In this document: positions 50,853 to 61,115 of the stretch, in pieces
Layout of the letters: every line of letters begins with the position of its first letter
Numbering within the stretch: position 1 is the stretch's first letter
Origin: Utricularia gibba
Taxonomy: Eukaryota; Streptophyta; Magnoliopsida; Lamiales; Lentibulariaceae
NCBI GenBank assembly: GCA_002189035.1
Contig: NEEC01000017.1
Location: 1,736,001-1,800,000 of the forward strand
DNA length: 64,000 bases
Direction: 5' to 3'
Position numbers and translations under genes: made by a program
The notes under the pieces: model-generated
Databases searched by the model: none
Told to the model about the DNA's origin: nothing
The model's input: the letters and a program-made list of their open reading frames with translations, nothing else

Positions 50853-51878
50853 TCAGGCGTAGGTGGTGGCGGTGGTGGACTTCAATCTAAGGGCTTCCAC
50901 TTGGGCTTTCATAGACTTCAAATAGACTATTGCCTTGTTGATGATGAAGAGCGGATCCTGGGTGTTTAAATCAGGGACGATGGTCTGAAGAAGTTTCAGT
51001 GCTTGTTCAATTTTGATCCTCTTCCCTGCGTGGGTCGGATTGATATCATCATCATGTACACACGCATCCCCGCAGCTGCTGGAAGCATCAAGATTCATAG
51101 GGCTCCTGCGGGTATCCAGTGATGGTTCTGTGCAACTCCCATCAAGCAGTCTTCGCCTTTTAAGCAATCTATCAGGGATTCCGGCCTCGCCTCTGAAGTC
51201 CTGGAATGAAACATACTGATGACACCCACTTTCTGTGATTAACGGGAAGTGCTCTTTGCTGGTAACCTCATCTTCATCACTACTCTCGTCGCTATCGGAG
51301 TAAAGCAGAGCATTGATTTCCTCGGCATCTTCTTCCATTTTGCTCTCCTCCTCGGCCAAGTCATTTTCATCCCATGTTTCATGATTGGGTTGTGGATTCA
51401 CCAGAGCAGCAACATCTTCACAAAGGAAGCTTGCACCAGCAGCAGCAGCCACAGAGGAAGAGGTCTTACCTTGCGGATTGAAAGGACTAAAGAACAATGA
51501 CGTTTTATCACCAGACTGATCAAAAATAAGAAACCTCTTATCAGAACTGATGCAAGCATCAACATGGTTAGCTTGTACTCCAGAGCTGTAGTCCCAAATG
51601 AATTGTGAGCAACAGACAGCTTCATGTGCACCAGGGAAACTGTAGGGTACAGGTAGTGGTTTCGAACACCCACTAGCCTCATCTCCTGTGACTGTGTTCA
51701 AAGCATGCAAATCAAAAGTAGCTCCCCCAGGAAAACCAACACTTGCAGTACCCACAGAAGGGAAAAATGATTGCAAATTATAATCTTTGTCGAGTTGGGG
51801 CACAGCAATATCATTCAAACAGGAATACTTTTCAGCACTTAGCAGCTTATCAGTAGCAGATTTGTGGAAAGTGTTCAT
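50853..51878 (-). CDS. SAC51/bHLH143-145-type atypical bHLH transcription factor
   Basis: Member of the SAC51 group, whose translation responds to thermospermine and which limits xylem differentiation. One coding exon, 341 aa, from ATG 51878 (MNTFHKSATDKLL). The middle has an acidic block (DENDLAEEESKMEEDAEEIN, LLYSDSDESSDEDE), YVSFQDFRGEAGIPD and a basic patch LLKRRRLLDG. The HLH region near the C terminus reads KRIKIEQALKLLQTIVPDL and FIINKAIVYLKSMKAQVEAL. The basic DNA-binding residues (H-E-R type) are absent, as is usual for this atypical group. The assignment is independently supported by the conserved upstream ORF in the leader. A pyrimidine-rich acceptor (CTCCAG) lies about 18 bases before the ATG. 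Confidence 0.88.
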   Translation of the reverse strand: MNTFHKSATDKLLSAEKYSCLNDIAVPQLDKDYNLQSFFPSVGTASVGFPGGATFDLHALNTVTGDEASGCSKPLPVPYSFPGAHEAVCCSQFIWDYSSGVQANHVDACISSDKRFLIFDQSGDKTSLFFSPFNPQGKTSSSVAAAAGASFLCEDVAALVNPQPNHETWDENDLAEEESKMEEDAEEINALLYSDSDESSDEDEVTSKEHFPLITESGCHQYVSFQDFRGEAGIPDRLLKRRRLLDGSCTEPSLDTRRSPMNLDASSSCGDACVHDDDINPTHAGKRIKIEQALKLLQTIVPDLNTQDPLFIINKAIVYLKSMKAQVEALRLKSTTATTYA

Positions 51879-52089
51879 CTCAGCAATGCAAACAACCTGG
51901 AGGAAGAAAGAATGTCTTGAGTTCGAGCTTCAAAACACATCAAGAAATAAATTGTAAATAGCCGTGTGTACCATTCACTTCACTAATTTGTTCTCCAAGC
52001 CGACTACTTTTGGATATGCCGAAAGAAACAACAAAAAGTAAGGGAATATATCTGTAGCGTGATATAAGAGCTGGCAACGTGACCCACGT

Positions 52090-52317
52090 CTACGTAACTG
52101 GCTTCAGCAAGTGACGGAAATACTCAGCCTGGAAAATAATAGCAGCTAATAAGCAACGCTTGAGTTGAGAAGTGGGGGAGTTCTACAAACTTACTTGACA
52201 ATTCTCCATAGGGTGAAAGCATGCAATAACTCTAACAACAATTGTGGTTCTCTCAGAAATCACATTCGCGTGCTTAAGATCCCTGAATCTTGTCTTGTTT
52301 GCTCCTCGGCACACCAT
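52090..52317 (-). CDS. Conserved-peptide upstream ORF of the SAC51-type gene, spliced, 53 aa
   Basis: Upstream ORF in the leader of the SAC51-type bHLH. Exon A 52317-52195 reads MVCRGANKTRFRDLKHANV, then TTIVVRVIACFHPMENCQ. An intron (CAA|GTAAGT to TTTCCAG) joins exon B 52128-52090, AEYFRHLLKPVT and stop. The two pieces total 162 bases, 54 codons. This matches the conserved SAC51-family uORF peptide that I recall (MVCRAA..TRFR, VRVIACFQP, CQAEYFRHLLKPVT). In Arabidopsis this uORF represses main-ORF translation and thermospermine relieves it. It lies about 210 bases upstream of the main start. Neither exon stands out alone; the spliced peptide is the evidence. Confidence 0.9.
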
Positions 52318-53732
52318 AACTGCAAGCTACACCAAAATATATGCTTCGGAAGGAAACCAAGGTAGTCAATCAAGAAAGAGTATCACTGTGGTGAAAAAGG
52401 TGATAAGAAAGAAAGTAATCAACTTCGGTGGTACACTAACCGGCACTGGAAATGCTTCTGTCTGTTGAGACTTTATAGAATATAGAAAAAGCAAGCAGCG
52501 AACGGAAAGTGACTAGATCCCATGGATGGATGGCTAAGAAACAAAAAAGATGGACGATGACTACCTCAGGATTCTATGAAATATACCTGCAGCAGAAACA
52601 TATCAATACAAAAACTCAGACACTGCAAGCACTTGTATCCATGGAGTTGAAATCATAAGTAGACCAAAGATACAAATGAAAGACATGCACAGGCCGAAAT
52701 ATGAAGAAAAAAGGGCAAGTCATTAAAAGATAAGCTTCTTATACAAATAAACTATAAAGTGTATCTCAAAGCATATTGGGTACACCCATTTGATTATTTT
52801 AGAATGATTAACATCATCTCGATTAGCAGGCAGATTCTGCTTCTAATCTCAAGTTTGAACACAGTTTCCAAAAAAATCTGCGCCTAAAAACTAAATGAAG
52901 CGTCTGAAAAAAATGTCAAGCCCAAAAATGATGTTACCCTAGATGAACTCTAAACCCTTAAAATTCTTCTCGGAAAAGATTAGTACATCCGCTGGGGTTG
53001 AAAAACACAACCGTAGAAAAGCAAGCGACGCAACAAATTCTAATCACATCATGCGAACTTCTACAAACCGTTCCAAAATAAAAAAAAATACAAAAAAGTT
53101 GTCGCTGGACCGCTAAAGCACAAAGCTCACTCATGGAGACAAACGATTCTTCTCAAAATTCGGTAGAAAGAGTCTTCCCCAATAAAAAGTAATCCCGTTA
53201 GCACAAAAGAAAAGGGATCAAAAACCACGCGAATGGTAAAAACAATGGAATCTCTCAGACTTCAATGACTTGAAGGTTCACAGATCAAGAAAAATAGAAA
53301 CTTTACCGAAGAAAAGGAAGGAGAGTGCGGAGGAGAAAGTGCGGTTCCTGGAAATTGGCAGAAGAAAAGCGCGAAGACCGGGGTAGTATATTCGCATTTT
53401 CCAATTATATTTTTTATATTTTATTATTATAAATTTGTCACCAATTAATATATTTATTTACAATATTACTCTACCATTTCTACTCAAACAACCAAAGAAA
53501 TAATGAATAAATCGTAATATTAAATAAAAAAATTAACGAAATTCAACTTTTTGGAAAAATAAAAAATAAAAAATGTTTAAAATAAGGATTTAGTATAAGG
53601 ATAATTTGGAAAATCAGTATATTTAAGGAGCTTAAATGACGATATTGCCCTTCCCTACATCTAGACCGCGCGTGCACGTGTGCTGTTTCTTTGCTTATTT
53701 TATCTTCTGTTTTTGACATTCTCATGCTTGGC
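52318..53732 (-). other. Long multi-intron leader and promoter of the SAC51-type gene
   Basis: A first leader exon appears at about 53400-53307, ending CTTCG|GTAAAG. Downstream acceptors such as CTGCTGCAG near 52588 suggest at least one further leader exon before the uORF. Long, intron-rich leaders with several uORFs are usual for this family. AT-rich promoter begins beyond 53400. Confidence 0.45.
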
Positions 53733-53740
53733 TGACGTCA
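53733..53740. promoter_or_regulatory. TGACGTCA palindrome
   Basis: Perfect bZIP (C-box/CRE-type) palindrome about 330 bases upstream of the inferred SAC51-type transcription start. It is the second copy in the window; the other is at 9116. Confidence 0.45.
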
Positions 53741-53965
53741 TTCATCACTACTGTAGGAAACAAGGGATGAGTCCTTGGAAATGAAGCAAAATGGGAAGAG
53801 GATTCCATGTTTATTCAAGATGCAGGCCATGGTCCATGGACACTGCTTTAAACAGAAAGCTCAGATTACCAAACAAGCATGATCTTCAGGTTCACAGAAA
53901 GGACTCCCATCATTTGCTTCATGGAATCAAACAGACTAAGCCTGCCCAATAAGAGACAATATCCA

Positions 53966-54974
53966 TTACTCAGCCTTCAGGACTTCGATCTCGAAATCCA
54001 GAACTGAGTTTGGTTGAATCCCCCATGCTGGGAAGCCACCTGCACCATAGGCATAATCTGGAGAGCACTGCATTGGGTTGGGACATGTGGTTATGTGTTG
54101 GCCATTGAGGAAATCATACTCAGGGAATGAAAAATAGAGGGTTCATTAAATTACTCGCAGTCGAGCAACTTCTCCTACTTGCATCCCCAGGACACCCTCA
54201 TCCCATCCTGCAAAGAGGTGATGCCGGAATGATTTCAAAGGGGAGAATGTTATGGCGTACGGAGCGAATAAAGCCATCATTGTGATGAATCAGGAATTAG
54301 GCTTCCCTGACTAGTAACAGCCACAAGATGAAGACAGGAACAAAACGAGCGTGCAAAGATTACTCAACAAAACGACACTGTGTGCTAAAAGATCAGAGGC
54401 ATGCATTTCCTGTACGTCCAACCCAGATATAGAAACACATTGGAAAAGCATAAACATCGACAAGTACAAATGCTGTGTCTCCCACCATCTACCGCTTACA
54501 CTGTAGAATTACGGAAGGTCTTGTTTTTTTCTTGGTAAATACCAAACCCACCACAATGGCCACAGTAAAAATACTTCCCAAACGCCATTACTGAACAATT
54601 TAATACACTTAGGCAGAAAAGAAGCAACTCATCTGAAAATGACACTTCAAAAACAATCCCACGGCAAGAAATTAAAACCAGAAACAAAGAAATGAGGAAT
54701 GAAACCTTTTATGACTTTGCCTAATCCAATCTGGAAAGTAAACGGCTGTTGCCCTGCATCCTTGGTGCTGTCATCACAATTCATAACCATAAAACATCTT
54801 TTTTAAGAAAAACACCGGCAACAAAAGAGCAGACAGAAAACTAACTACAAACCTCCAAAATTTCTGCGACAAATCGCCATTTTTTCCAAATCCAGTGCAG
54901 TGAACGGTAACCTTCTGCCCAACGACAGGCTTGGCGCCGTTACCAGCTCTCAAAAGTTCCTTCTCAAATCCCAT
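53966..54974 (-). CDS. FKBP12: FKBP12-type peptidyl-prolyl cis-trans isomerase
   Basis: Small cytosolic immunophilin that isomerises X-Pro bonds and is the family receptor for FK506/rapamycin. Exons 54974-54853, 54767-54706, 54207-54155 and 54067-53966 sum to 339 bases, 112 aa, the standard length. Sequence blocks: [98 protein letters not shown] and [12 protein letters not shown]. The active-site Phe-x-Ile-Gly, Trp and Tyr residues are all present. Plant FKBP12s differ from animal ones around the pocket, and the cysteine before SPDYAYG is typical of the plant type. Confidence 0.95.
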
Positions 54975-56213
54975 TAGCTCGATCTACCGTATTCTGCTCC
55001 ACTGCTCCTCGAACTCCGAGTTTAAAATTGGGCTGAGGGTTTTGATTTCTAGTTTCCGCTTTTCACTGTCACACTTTTCATTTCTACCTTTAATGGGCTC
55101 GTTTATTTCATTGGGCCGGAGAACAAAGTTGGATCGGAGCCAGAAGTCTGATCAATAGCTTGTGGTGTGCATCTAAGCCCTAACCAATGTCCGACCCGAC
55201 CCTTCCAAAATTTCGGGTATGGGGCAAAGCTTATGTAATAATTTGATTTCTAAACAAGATAAACAGTATTTTAAAAAAATTTTAGAATATATTTTTAATT
55301 TTAAAAATAAAAATTATTTATTTACAGAATATCATTTATTTTTAATTTTATTTTTATCAGAAATATTGTAGAATCTATATGGGGTATATACTAATAGCAA
55401 AAGTGAATTAATCATCATTTCTTATATCTATCTTCATCTCAAAAATAGTTTTTCAGAATATCTATTTTTACTTTATTTTTGTAATATAAAAAAGTAAATA
55501 TAATTTTTAAAATTTCAATCTAAATATTTTTTTATTAACAGATATTTTTTTAATATTTGAAAAAAATATAAATATCTAATTTTTAATTAAAAAAATTTAA
55601 AATAGCATCTATCTTATACAAAACTTAAATGATTGAATAAAAAAATATGTATTTATAATAATTTAAACTTTCAAAAATATATTGATATCACTAATTTATA
55701 TTTATTGATATTTCATAAACTATATTTTTTTTAATAATTGTGATAATGAATATTCGATTTGTATGAATTATCCATATTTAACAGATTTTAAATAGCAAAA
55801 AAGTTCAGCCCAATCACTTTTGAATCTAGAAAAAAAAGATGTCCATCATCTCCAAGTATTTTGTAACCAAAACATTAGCTATTAATCAATTCAATTCCGA
55901 AACCCGATTGTTAATTTTGGTTTTGGATTACTATGATTTTTATACTTATTTCGGAAAAATTTCATCAATGGGTACTCGTATGGGTTGAAAATTTTAGTCA
56001 AGGTTGTGCTTAGAGAAACATATTGTCATATAAGATATGCAGCAAGAAAGGGTTACAAATGAGTGACTCTAATGCAAACCAATCCCCTTAACGCATATAC
56101 ACACACCACAACACACACATTAAAACATTTATTTTTGACCCAATAAGACAAGTAAACTACCACATGGCACACGACTCGCACGACACGCGACACGCGACAC
56201 AGTTGATGACCTT
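54975..56213. other. AT-rich intergenic spacer
   Basis: FKBP12 promoter at the left, then about 900 bases of very AT-rich DNA with no conserved frame. Bases 56100-56125 are CA-rich. No gene or structured mobile element seen. Confidence 0.45.
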
Positions 56214-56606
56214 TTAAGGGGCGGTAGGGATCTCCGGTGCAGGATAAATGTGGTAGGGGCGAGCATTGCGAGAATTACCCGCAGGGTAAACGGGTCCCGG
56301 GTAATAACCGGGTACGCCGCCAGTCGGACCTTGGTAATATGGAGGGAAGAAAGGGTATATTGGCGGGAACCCGTACCCGTACCCGTACCCTGGGAAAATT
56401 GATCCGGGGTATCCGCCTCCGGGGTAAGCGCCTCCGGGATAACCTCCATAAGGATACGCCGTTCCGGCGCCGGGGTACACGTTACCTGAGTCGATGGCTC
56501 CGTGCTCGGTCGTGGAGGGATTGCCGGGCCCGTCGCCGGCGGCTGAGACTGAAAGCGAAACCGCCATGAGGAGGAGCAGAGCTAGGAATAGGGAGCGGCA
56601 AGCCAT
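56214..56606 (-). CDS. Secreted Gly/Pro/Tyr-rich small protein
   Basis: Predicted secreted, probably cell-wall or apoplastic, 130-residue protein. Clear signal peptide (MACRSLFLALLLLMAVSLSV, cleavage near SAA-GD). The mature part is low complexity: YPYGGYPGGAYPGGGYPG repeats, GYGYGYGFPP, YPFFPPYYQG and PGYYPGPVYPAG, ending PAPEIPTAP. The YPGG-type repeats may be cross-linked through tyrosine (inference). One exon. The start at 56606 follows a TATA box and avoids the upstream in-frame ATG at 56693, which lies before the TATA. No named family recognised. Confidence 0.8.
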   Translation of the reverse strand: MACRSLFLALLLLMAVSLSVSAAGDGPGNPSTTEHGAIDSGNVYPGAGTAYPYGGYPGGAYPGGGYPGSIFPGYGYGYGFPPIYPFFPPYYQGPTGGVPGYYPGPVYPAGNSRNARPYHIYPAPEIPTAP

Positions 56607-56654
56607 CTCTGAAACTGGGAATTGTGGTGAGTGGAGAAATGGGGAAGTGGAGTT

Positions 56655-56661
56655 CTTATAG
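56655..56661 (-). promoter_or_regulatory. TATA box of the Gly/Pro/Tyr-rich gene
   Basis: CTATAAG on the minus strand, about 50 bases upstream of the ATG, in the usual position for a short leader. It supports the start at 56606. Confidence 0.6.
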
Positions 56662-57185
56662 ATGCAGTAGCTTGATCTTACTTTTTCATGCAAGTTATGA
56701 ATGCCGCTGATGTAGCTCCAGTTCGACAGTCCTAGGTTGCAATGATCAGCGAGTTATTACTTCCTTGAACCAACATGCAGTTCAACTGTACATCTGTTGC
56801 GTCATAGGGGCTGGGCTGGTAATCCTTGGAAGCTACAACCCATAATGCAGCTAACCTGCCCAGGCGGTTGAGTCATTGTTGAAGACAGTGACAAATCAAC
56901 CAGAAGTGAAGCAACTTCTACTTGTTCAAGCGTGCAATAACTAGCTGATGGGGAGAACTGAAATGAAGGGGGTAATCACCACCTTTCATACCAGACACCA
57001 AAACCAAAGGGGAGTATTCCAATGCCTTTTTTCTCATTGGAAGGAGCTCATAAAGTGGCAGCAGCATCGATTCCTGCTTGATCGATGAGATTCAGTATCC
57101 AAGTAGCCGCAGAGCAAGGACATTGTACATTCTCGCAGAGGCCAACGATGGAGAAGAAAATATAATGATATATGGTCACCAACTA
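56662..57185. other. Promoter of the secreted-protein gene and J-like gene 3' UTR
   Basis: No coding region supported; short frames only. Both flanking genes are on the minus strand. Confidence 0.4.
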
Positions 57186-58904
57186 CTAAGCTGCTTTTAC
57201 CACCTTATCATCAGCAGCAATATTTAGAATTGGGAGACTGTTTAGAAACTCATCAAGCCCCTCAAAGAACCCGATTCCTTCAATATTGTCATCTTCGCCA
57301 CGGCTGGGCCCTGGTTGTTCATCAACCTTTGGAGGGGGTTCCTCGGGTTCGTTGCTACACTCAACATTTAGATCCAGCTTCCCACAGTTCTTTGCAACCC
57401 TTGCAGGTTGCTTCCTACTGCCGAAGCTCGCGGCTTTCTTACTCAATTCACCGGTTGTCTTATTAGATGTATCTGGAGAGACAGCTGAATCTGGAAGTTC
57501 AACATTATTAGCTTTATCAGCTTTACCCTTCTTTCCAGTTCTATTCGGGGTGTCCTTGGCTCCTTTTCTTTTGACAGAATCGAGCCTCTTCTTTTTAGTA
57601 TCAGTCTTGGTGTTCCAGTCGTAGTCATCAGGCTCGCTTGAGTTGGATAGGTCTATGGTATCCTCCTCATCATCAATATATACCCTGGGAGCCATGGCCC
57701 TTTTTCTCGTCTGCTTAGGAGCACCATTATTACATGGTGGAGGACAACTGAACATTGGTGAAAACGGAGTCCATGTTGAACCAGAACCCTTCATCTTCTC
57801 CCAGTTCTCGGAAGAAAAACCCATCGGCAAGAATCCCCAACAACAAAAGAACCCTTGTTCACCATCCGAAATCGGTGGAGGGGATGGAATCACAATTCCC
57901 TGAAAGGCCCGTTTACAGTTTTGACACCTGAGAGTGCAATCAACGTATAACGTAGGGTACTCGTACATGTAATAGCAATAAGGGCATGCTGTCCAAAATG
58001 ACGGATCTTCATCAGTTGCAGGTGCATTTAACCCTTCTTGCTCATCTATTCTTCCCAAATATCCCGCACTCTGGATCCTTTCACCAACGCCCACATTATC
58101 ATTAGATTTGACATCCACATTAGCACGTTCCGTAGGCAGTTGTTTCTGCGGCTTATTCCATGAAACAGGGGAAGCAGAAGCATTTGATCCAAATGACGAA
58201 TGCCCCTCTGGATTCTGCTTTTTCGGAACTTCATGACTAGGCTTCGTTCCGGGTCCAGAACCAAAAGATAAAGTAGCGCCAGAAGAAAAATTCATAAAAT
58301 TCTGAGGTTCCCGAACTGGAGTGGCACTCACCTGCTCAACCTGAGAACCTGCGTAAACCTGTACTTGCGGAGGAAAATGATTCCATTGAGCACCGCCACT
58401 CGAGTTTCCACTCCCGAGAAGAACAAAATTGTGATGCACTGGATTGCCAAACGGATCCGATTGCTGTTGCCGTAAGGTGAAAGAAAGCTCCTTGTCGAAC
58501 ACAGATTTCTTCGAAGGGTCAGAGAGAACAGAGAAAGCATCAAAAACTAGACGCAATGCCTCCTCCGCCATGGGAAATCTGTTCTTCTGAGTGTTAAGAA
58601 GATGAGAAAGCTTTCGATAGTGAGTGGCAACGATCTCTGTATCTTGACCTTCGTGAGGGGTGAGGTTGAGGACGGCGTACCAATCCGGCTGGTTAGCCCC
58701 AATCCTCCGTTCTGCCGCGATCAGGGTATCGGCGATGGCCAGAATTTGCTCGGCGGGGGTGAGTGTCGGATCGGAGTCACGAGCGCGAGTGGCGAATGAT
58801 TTGCTGCCAACGAAATCGCGGGTGACGAGGAGCTTCTCGGCGATTGAGAGCCACCGGAGAGCCTCCACGCGGGTAGTGGTGGTCGGAAAAAATGGATGCT
58901 CCAT
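57186..58904 (-). CDS. J-like protein with degenerate J domain (no HPD) and DUF3444-family-like zinc ribbon
   Basis: Large plant DnaJ-related protein, one exon, 572 aa from ATG near 58904 (MEHPFFPTTTTRVEALRWL). The N-terminal helix region RWLSIAEKLLVTRDFVGSKSFA and a J-like domain at about 60-135 (DWYAVLNLTPHEGQDTEIVA; ALRLVFDAFSVLSDPSKK) are typical of this family. The HPD tripeptide that stimulates Hsp70 is replaced: YRKLSHLLNTQKNRF where LLHPDKN is expected. A central zinc-ribbon-like block reads FWTACPYCYYMYEYP then CTLRCQNCKRAFQG. The C half is acidic/basic low complexity with KRKGAKDTPNRTGKKGK and the EAR-like LDLNVECS. Probably nuclear (inference). It is transcribed divergently from the GATA gene. 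Confidence 0.85.
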   Translation of the reverse strand: MEHPFFPTTTTRVEALRWLSIAEKLLVTRDFVGSKSFATRARDSDPTLTPAEQILAIADTLIAAERRIGANQPDWYAVLNLTPHEGQDTEIVATHYRKLSHLLNTQKNRFPMAEEALRLVFDAFSVLSDPSKKSVFDKELSFTLRQQQSDPFGNPVHHNFVLLGSGNSSGGAQWNHFPPQVQVYAGSQVEQVSATPVREPQNFMNFSSGATLSFGSGPGTKPSHEVPKKQNPEGHSSFGSNASASPVSWNKPQKQLPTERANVDVKSNDNVGVGERIQSAGYLGRIDEQEGLNAPATDEDPSFWTACPYCYYMYEYPTLYVDCTLRCQNCKRAFQGIVIPSPPPISDGEQGFFCCWGFLPMGFSSENWEKMKGSGSTWTPFSPMFSCPPPCNNGAPKQTRKRAMAPRVYIDDEEDTIDLSNSSEPDDYDWNTKTDTKKKRLDSVKRKGAKDTPNRTGKKGKADKANNVELPDSAVSPDTSNKTTGELSKKAASFGSRKQPARVAKNCGKLDLNVECSNEPEEPPPKVDEQPGPSRGEDDNIEGIGFFEGLDEFLNSLPILNIAADDKVVKAA

Positions 58905-59496
58905 TTCCGATCGTGGAGAAAATTGGGGAAGAAGCAGAGAAATATTTCTGATTCCTAGGGCAGTGAATTCAATCACATTATCCAGCTTATTTTGTTACCC
59001 GTTTTACCCCCAACGGATTGACCCCAAATATATATACATAAAAAAAAAATATTATTTATGGATAATGGTGCCACGTGGGCGAAATGCAGGCGGGCCCCGC
59101 CAAGCCCTTTCTGGCTGTTCGTTTCCAAGTGAAAGCTGTTGCTGAATTATCTTTTGTCCGTTAATTTTTAATTCACTTTATAATTTTAAATTTAGAAATT
59201 ATAAAAATATTAAGAAAAAGAATAATGATGCCTAGGTAAAAAGTAAAAACTGGGCGGTAATATTGTCAAAATTTGGAAGTACGCGGTAAAAATTTGGGTG
59301 GGCTGGAGACTGATGCCCAATTCTTGGAATAAATGGTCTTAATTGTGAATTAAATTTATTTTTCCTGTCAACAGCAGTTCAAGTTTTGTGCTTCTCCGAT
59401 GGGGTGCCGTTAATGGAGCCCGAATTTAGGCGAATTCCGTTCAGCGATGCCATAGGTTCGTGAGGTTTTTTCGAAAGGAAAACGCCGGATTTCGCG
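58905..59496. promoter_or_regulatory. Short divergent promoter with G-box (CCACGTGG, 59071-59078)
   Basis: The J-like (-) and GATA (+) start codons are about 590 bases apart. A perfect G-box sits at 59071-59078. The interval is otherwise AT-rich and has no coding potential, so it is a candidate bidirectional promoter. Confidence 0.5.
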
Positions 59497-61115
59497 ATGT
59501 ACGGACCGCCGATTAGCGCCGTCAACGGTTGTTCCGACGTTGCCCGCCACCACCGTAAACGTGGAATCGCCCATATCGACGAGAACGAGGGGGTGGCGAC
59601 AACGACAACGACAACGACCTCGTGCAGTGCGAATCCCGAAAAGCCCAGCGGATCGGGTACCCGATTCCCAATAGCAACTCTCATGAGCGTGTTGTGGTTG
59701 AAGGTGATGTCATGGAAGGCGTCGAGGCGGTTCGTCCGCACGCGCTCCATGGATCGGAATTGGACGCCTCTGTAGCGGCCGCCGTTGGGGACGGCAGTGT
59801 TGATCAGCTCACTCTCTCGTTTCAGGGGGAAATTTACGTCTTCGATGCGGTTTCACCTGAGAAGGTTGGCATTTCTTCAGAGTTGTGAAGCTCTTTTGGA
59901 AAAAGATCGTGCTTTCTGGCAATTTCGATTCCTAGGGTTAAAAATTTTCTAAATATAAGTGACATGATTCTTGGGATCAATGACATATTTGCTGATGTTA
60001 TTGCTTGTCCGCTGGTATGAGATAGCCAATGGTGTGAAGTGAAGCATATTCATGGTTTTTTAGAATCTCTCCGATGGCATTACTGTTTTCAACCAGGTTC
60101 AAGCAGTTTTACTGCTCTTGGGTGGGTATGAAGTACCTTCATCTGGCATTCCTTCTAGTGGGATGGCTCCCCAGAATCATAGAGTATGCACTATGCCATC
60201 TGTTAGGGGCTAAAAACTCGTGGTTTCCTGCATCATCATTTGATTTTGCTCTTTCAGAACATTGTAGACTACCCAGTGAAGTCAAGCCTACCACAGAGAG
60301 CTGCTTCTTTGAATCGCTTCAGGGAAAAGAGGAAAGAGAGGTGTTTTGAGAAGAAGATTCGGTACACTGTCCGCAAAGAGGTAGCTCTCAGGTAGTAATT
60401 CATCTGGATCCCACCTCATGTTTAAGAGTGGATTGTGATCAGTGTTTGATCCCTTTTCCTACTTCATTGAGGCCATAATCTTTTCTTGATGAAAATCCTG
60501 CCAGAATGCAGCGTAAGAAAGGGCAATTCACGTCTGCAAAGACAGTATCTGATGAAGCTGGATCTTCTTCTGCCGATGGGAATGGAAGTTCCGGCCAGGA
60601 AGAGAATGAGGGCTCGTGAGTGACGAGCTCTTCAAGTTGCCTCCATTTCTCTTTCTCATGATTATAACCCTTCTCCAGCTTGTTATTTTTGCTCGAATTC
60701 CATCAGTTGTAGACATTGTTTAATCAGCTCCAAAGCCACACCAATGATGCGACGCGGGCCTGATGGACCCAGAACCCTTTGCAATGCATGCGGTCTGAAG
60801 TGGGCTAACAAGGTAAGCCTAGCTGTCCACAACCTCCTCCTCTCCCACTTTGCCTTCCGATCCTGCATGAAAACATCTCTTCGCAATTCCCTTTTCTCAG
60901 GGCGTCTTAAGAGACCTCTCCAAAGCTCCGACCGCCGCAATGCAAGACCAGCACACGACGGAGCTCCATGAAGGGGTATGTATGTCTGCATGTCAGTTAA
61001 ACAAAAGTCCTCCTTTTCCATCTTCTCCGGCTCATGAATCCCTCTCTTCTCTTCCCTTCAACAGCTTCTCGCCATGAGGGCCGCCCCACACGGCGGTGAC
61101 CGGTGCTCCCGGTGA
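59497..61115 (+). CDS. TIFY-CCT-GATA transcription factor (GATA24/25/28, ZIM-like), one frameshift
   Basis: Nuclear zinc-finger activator of the ZIM-like group. Exons 59497-59864, 60097-60183, 60258-60391, 60505-60615, 60707-60812, 60901-60975 and a less certain 61065-61115; about 310 aa. Domains: N terminus MYGPPISAV, acidic stretch [14 protein letters not shown] domain ([33 protein letters not shown]), CCT domain ([33 protein letters not shown]), and GATA finger C-x2-C-x20-C-x2-C (CRHC ... CNAC) with [15 protein letters not shown], then [21 protein letters not shown] core reads TLSFQG, as in this subgroup. One G is missing from the G5 run at 59589-59593: frame 1 carries the start, frame 0 carries the rest. 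The last intron and stop are the weakest part of the model. Confidence 0.85.

Noticed and set aside
59379-59750. 123-residue minus-strand frame over the GATA first exon
   Set aside because: Antisense of the GATA N terminus; opened by the repeat region.
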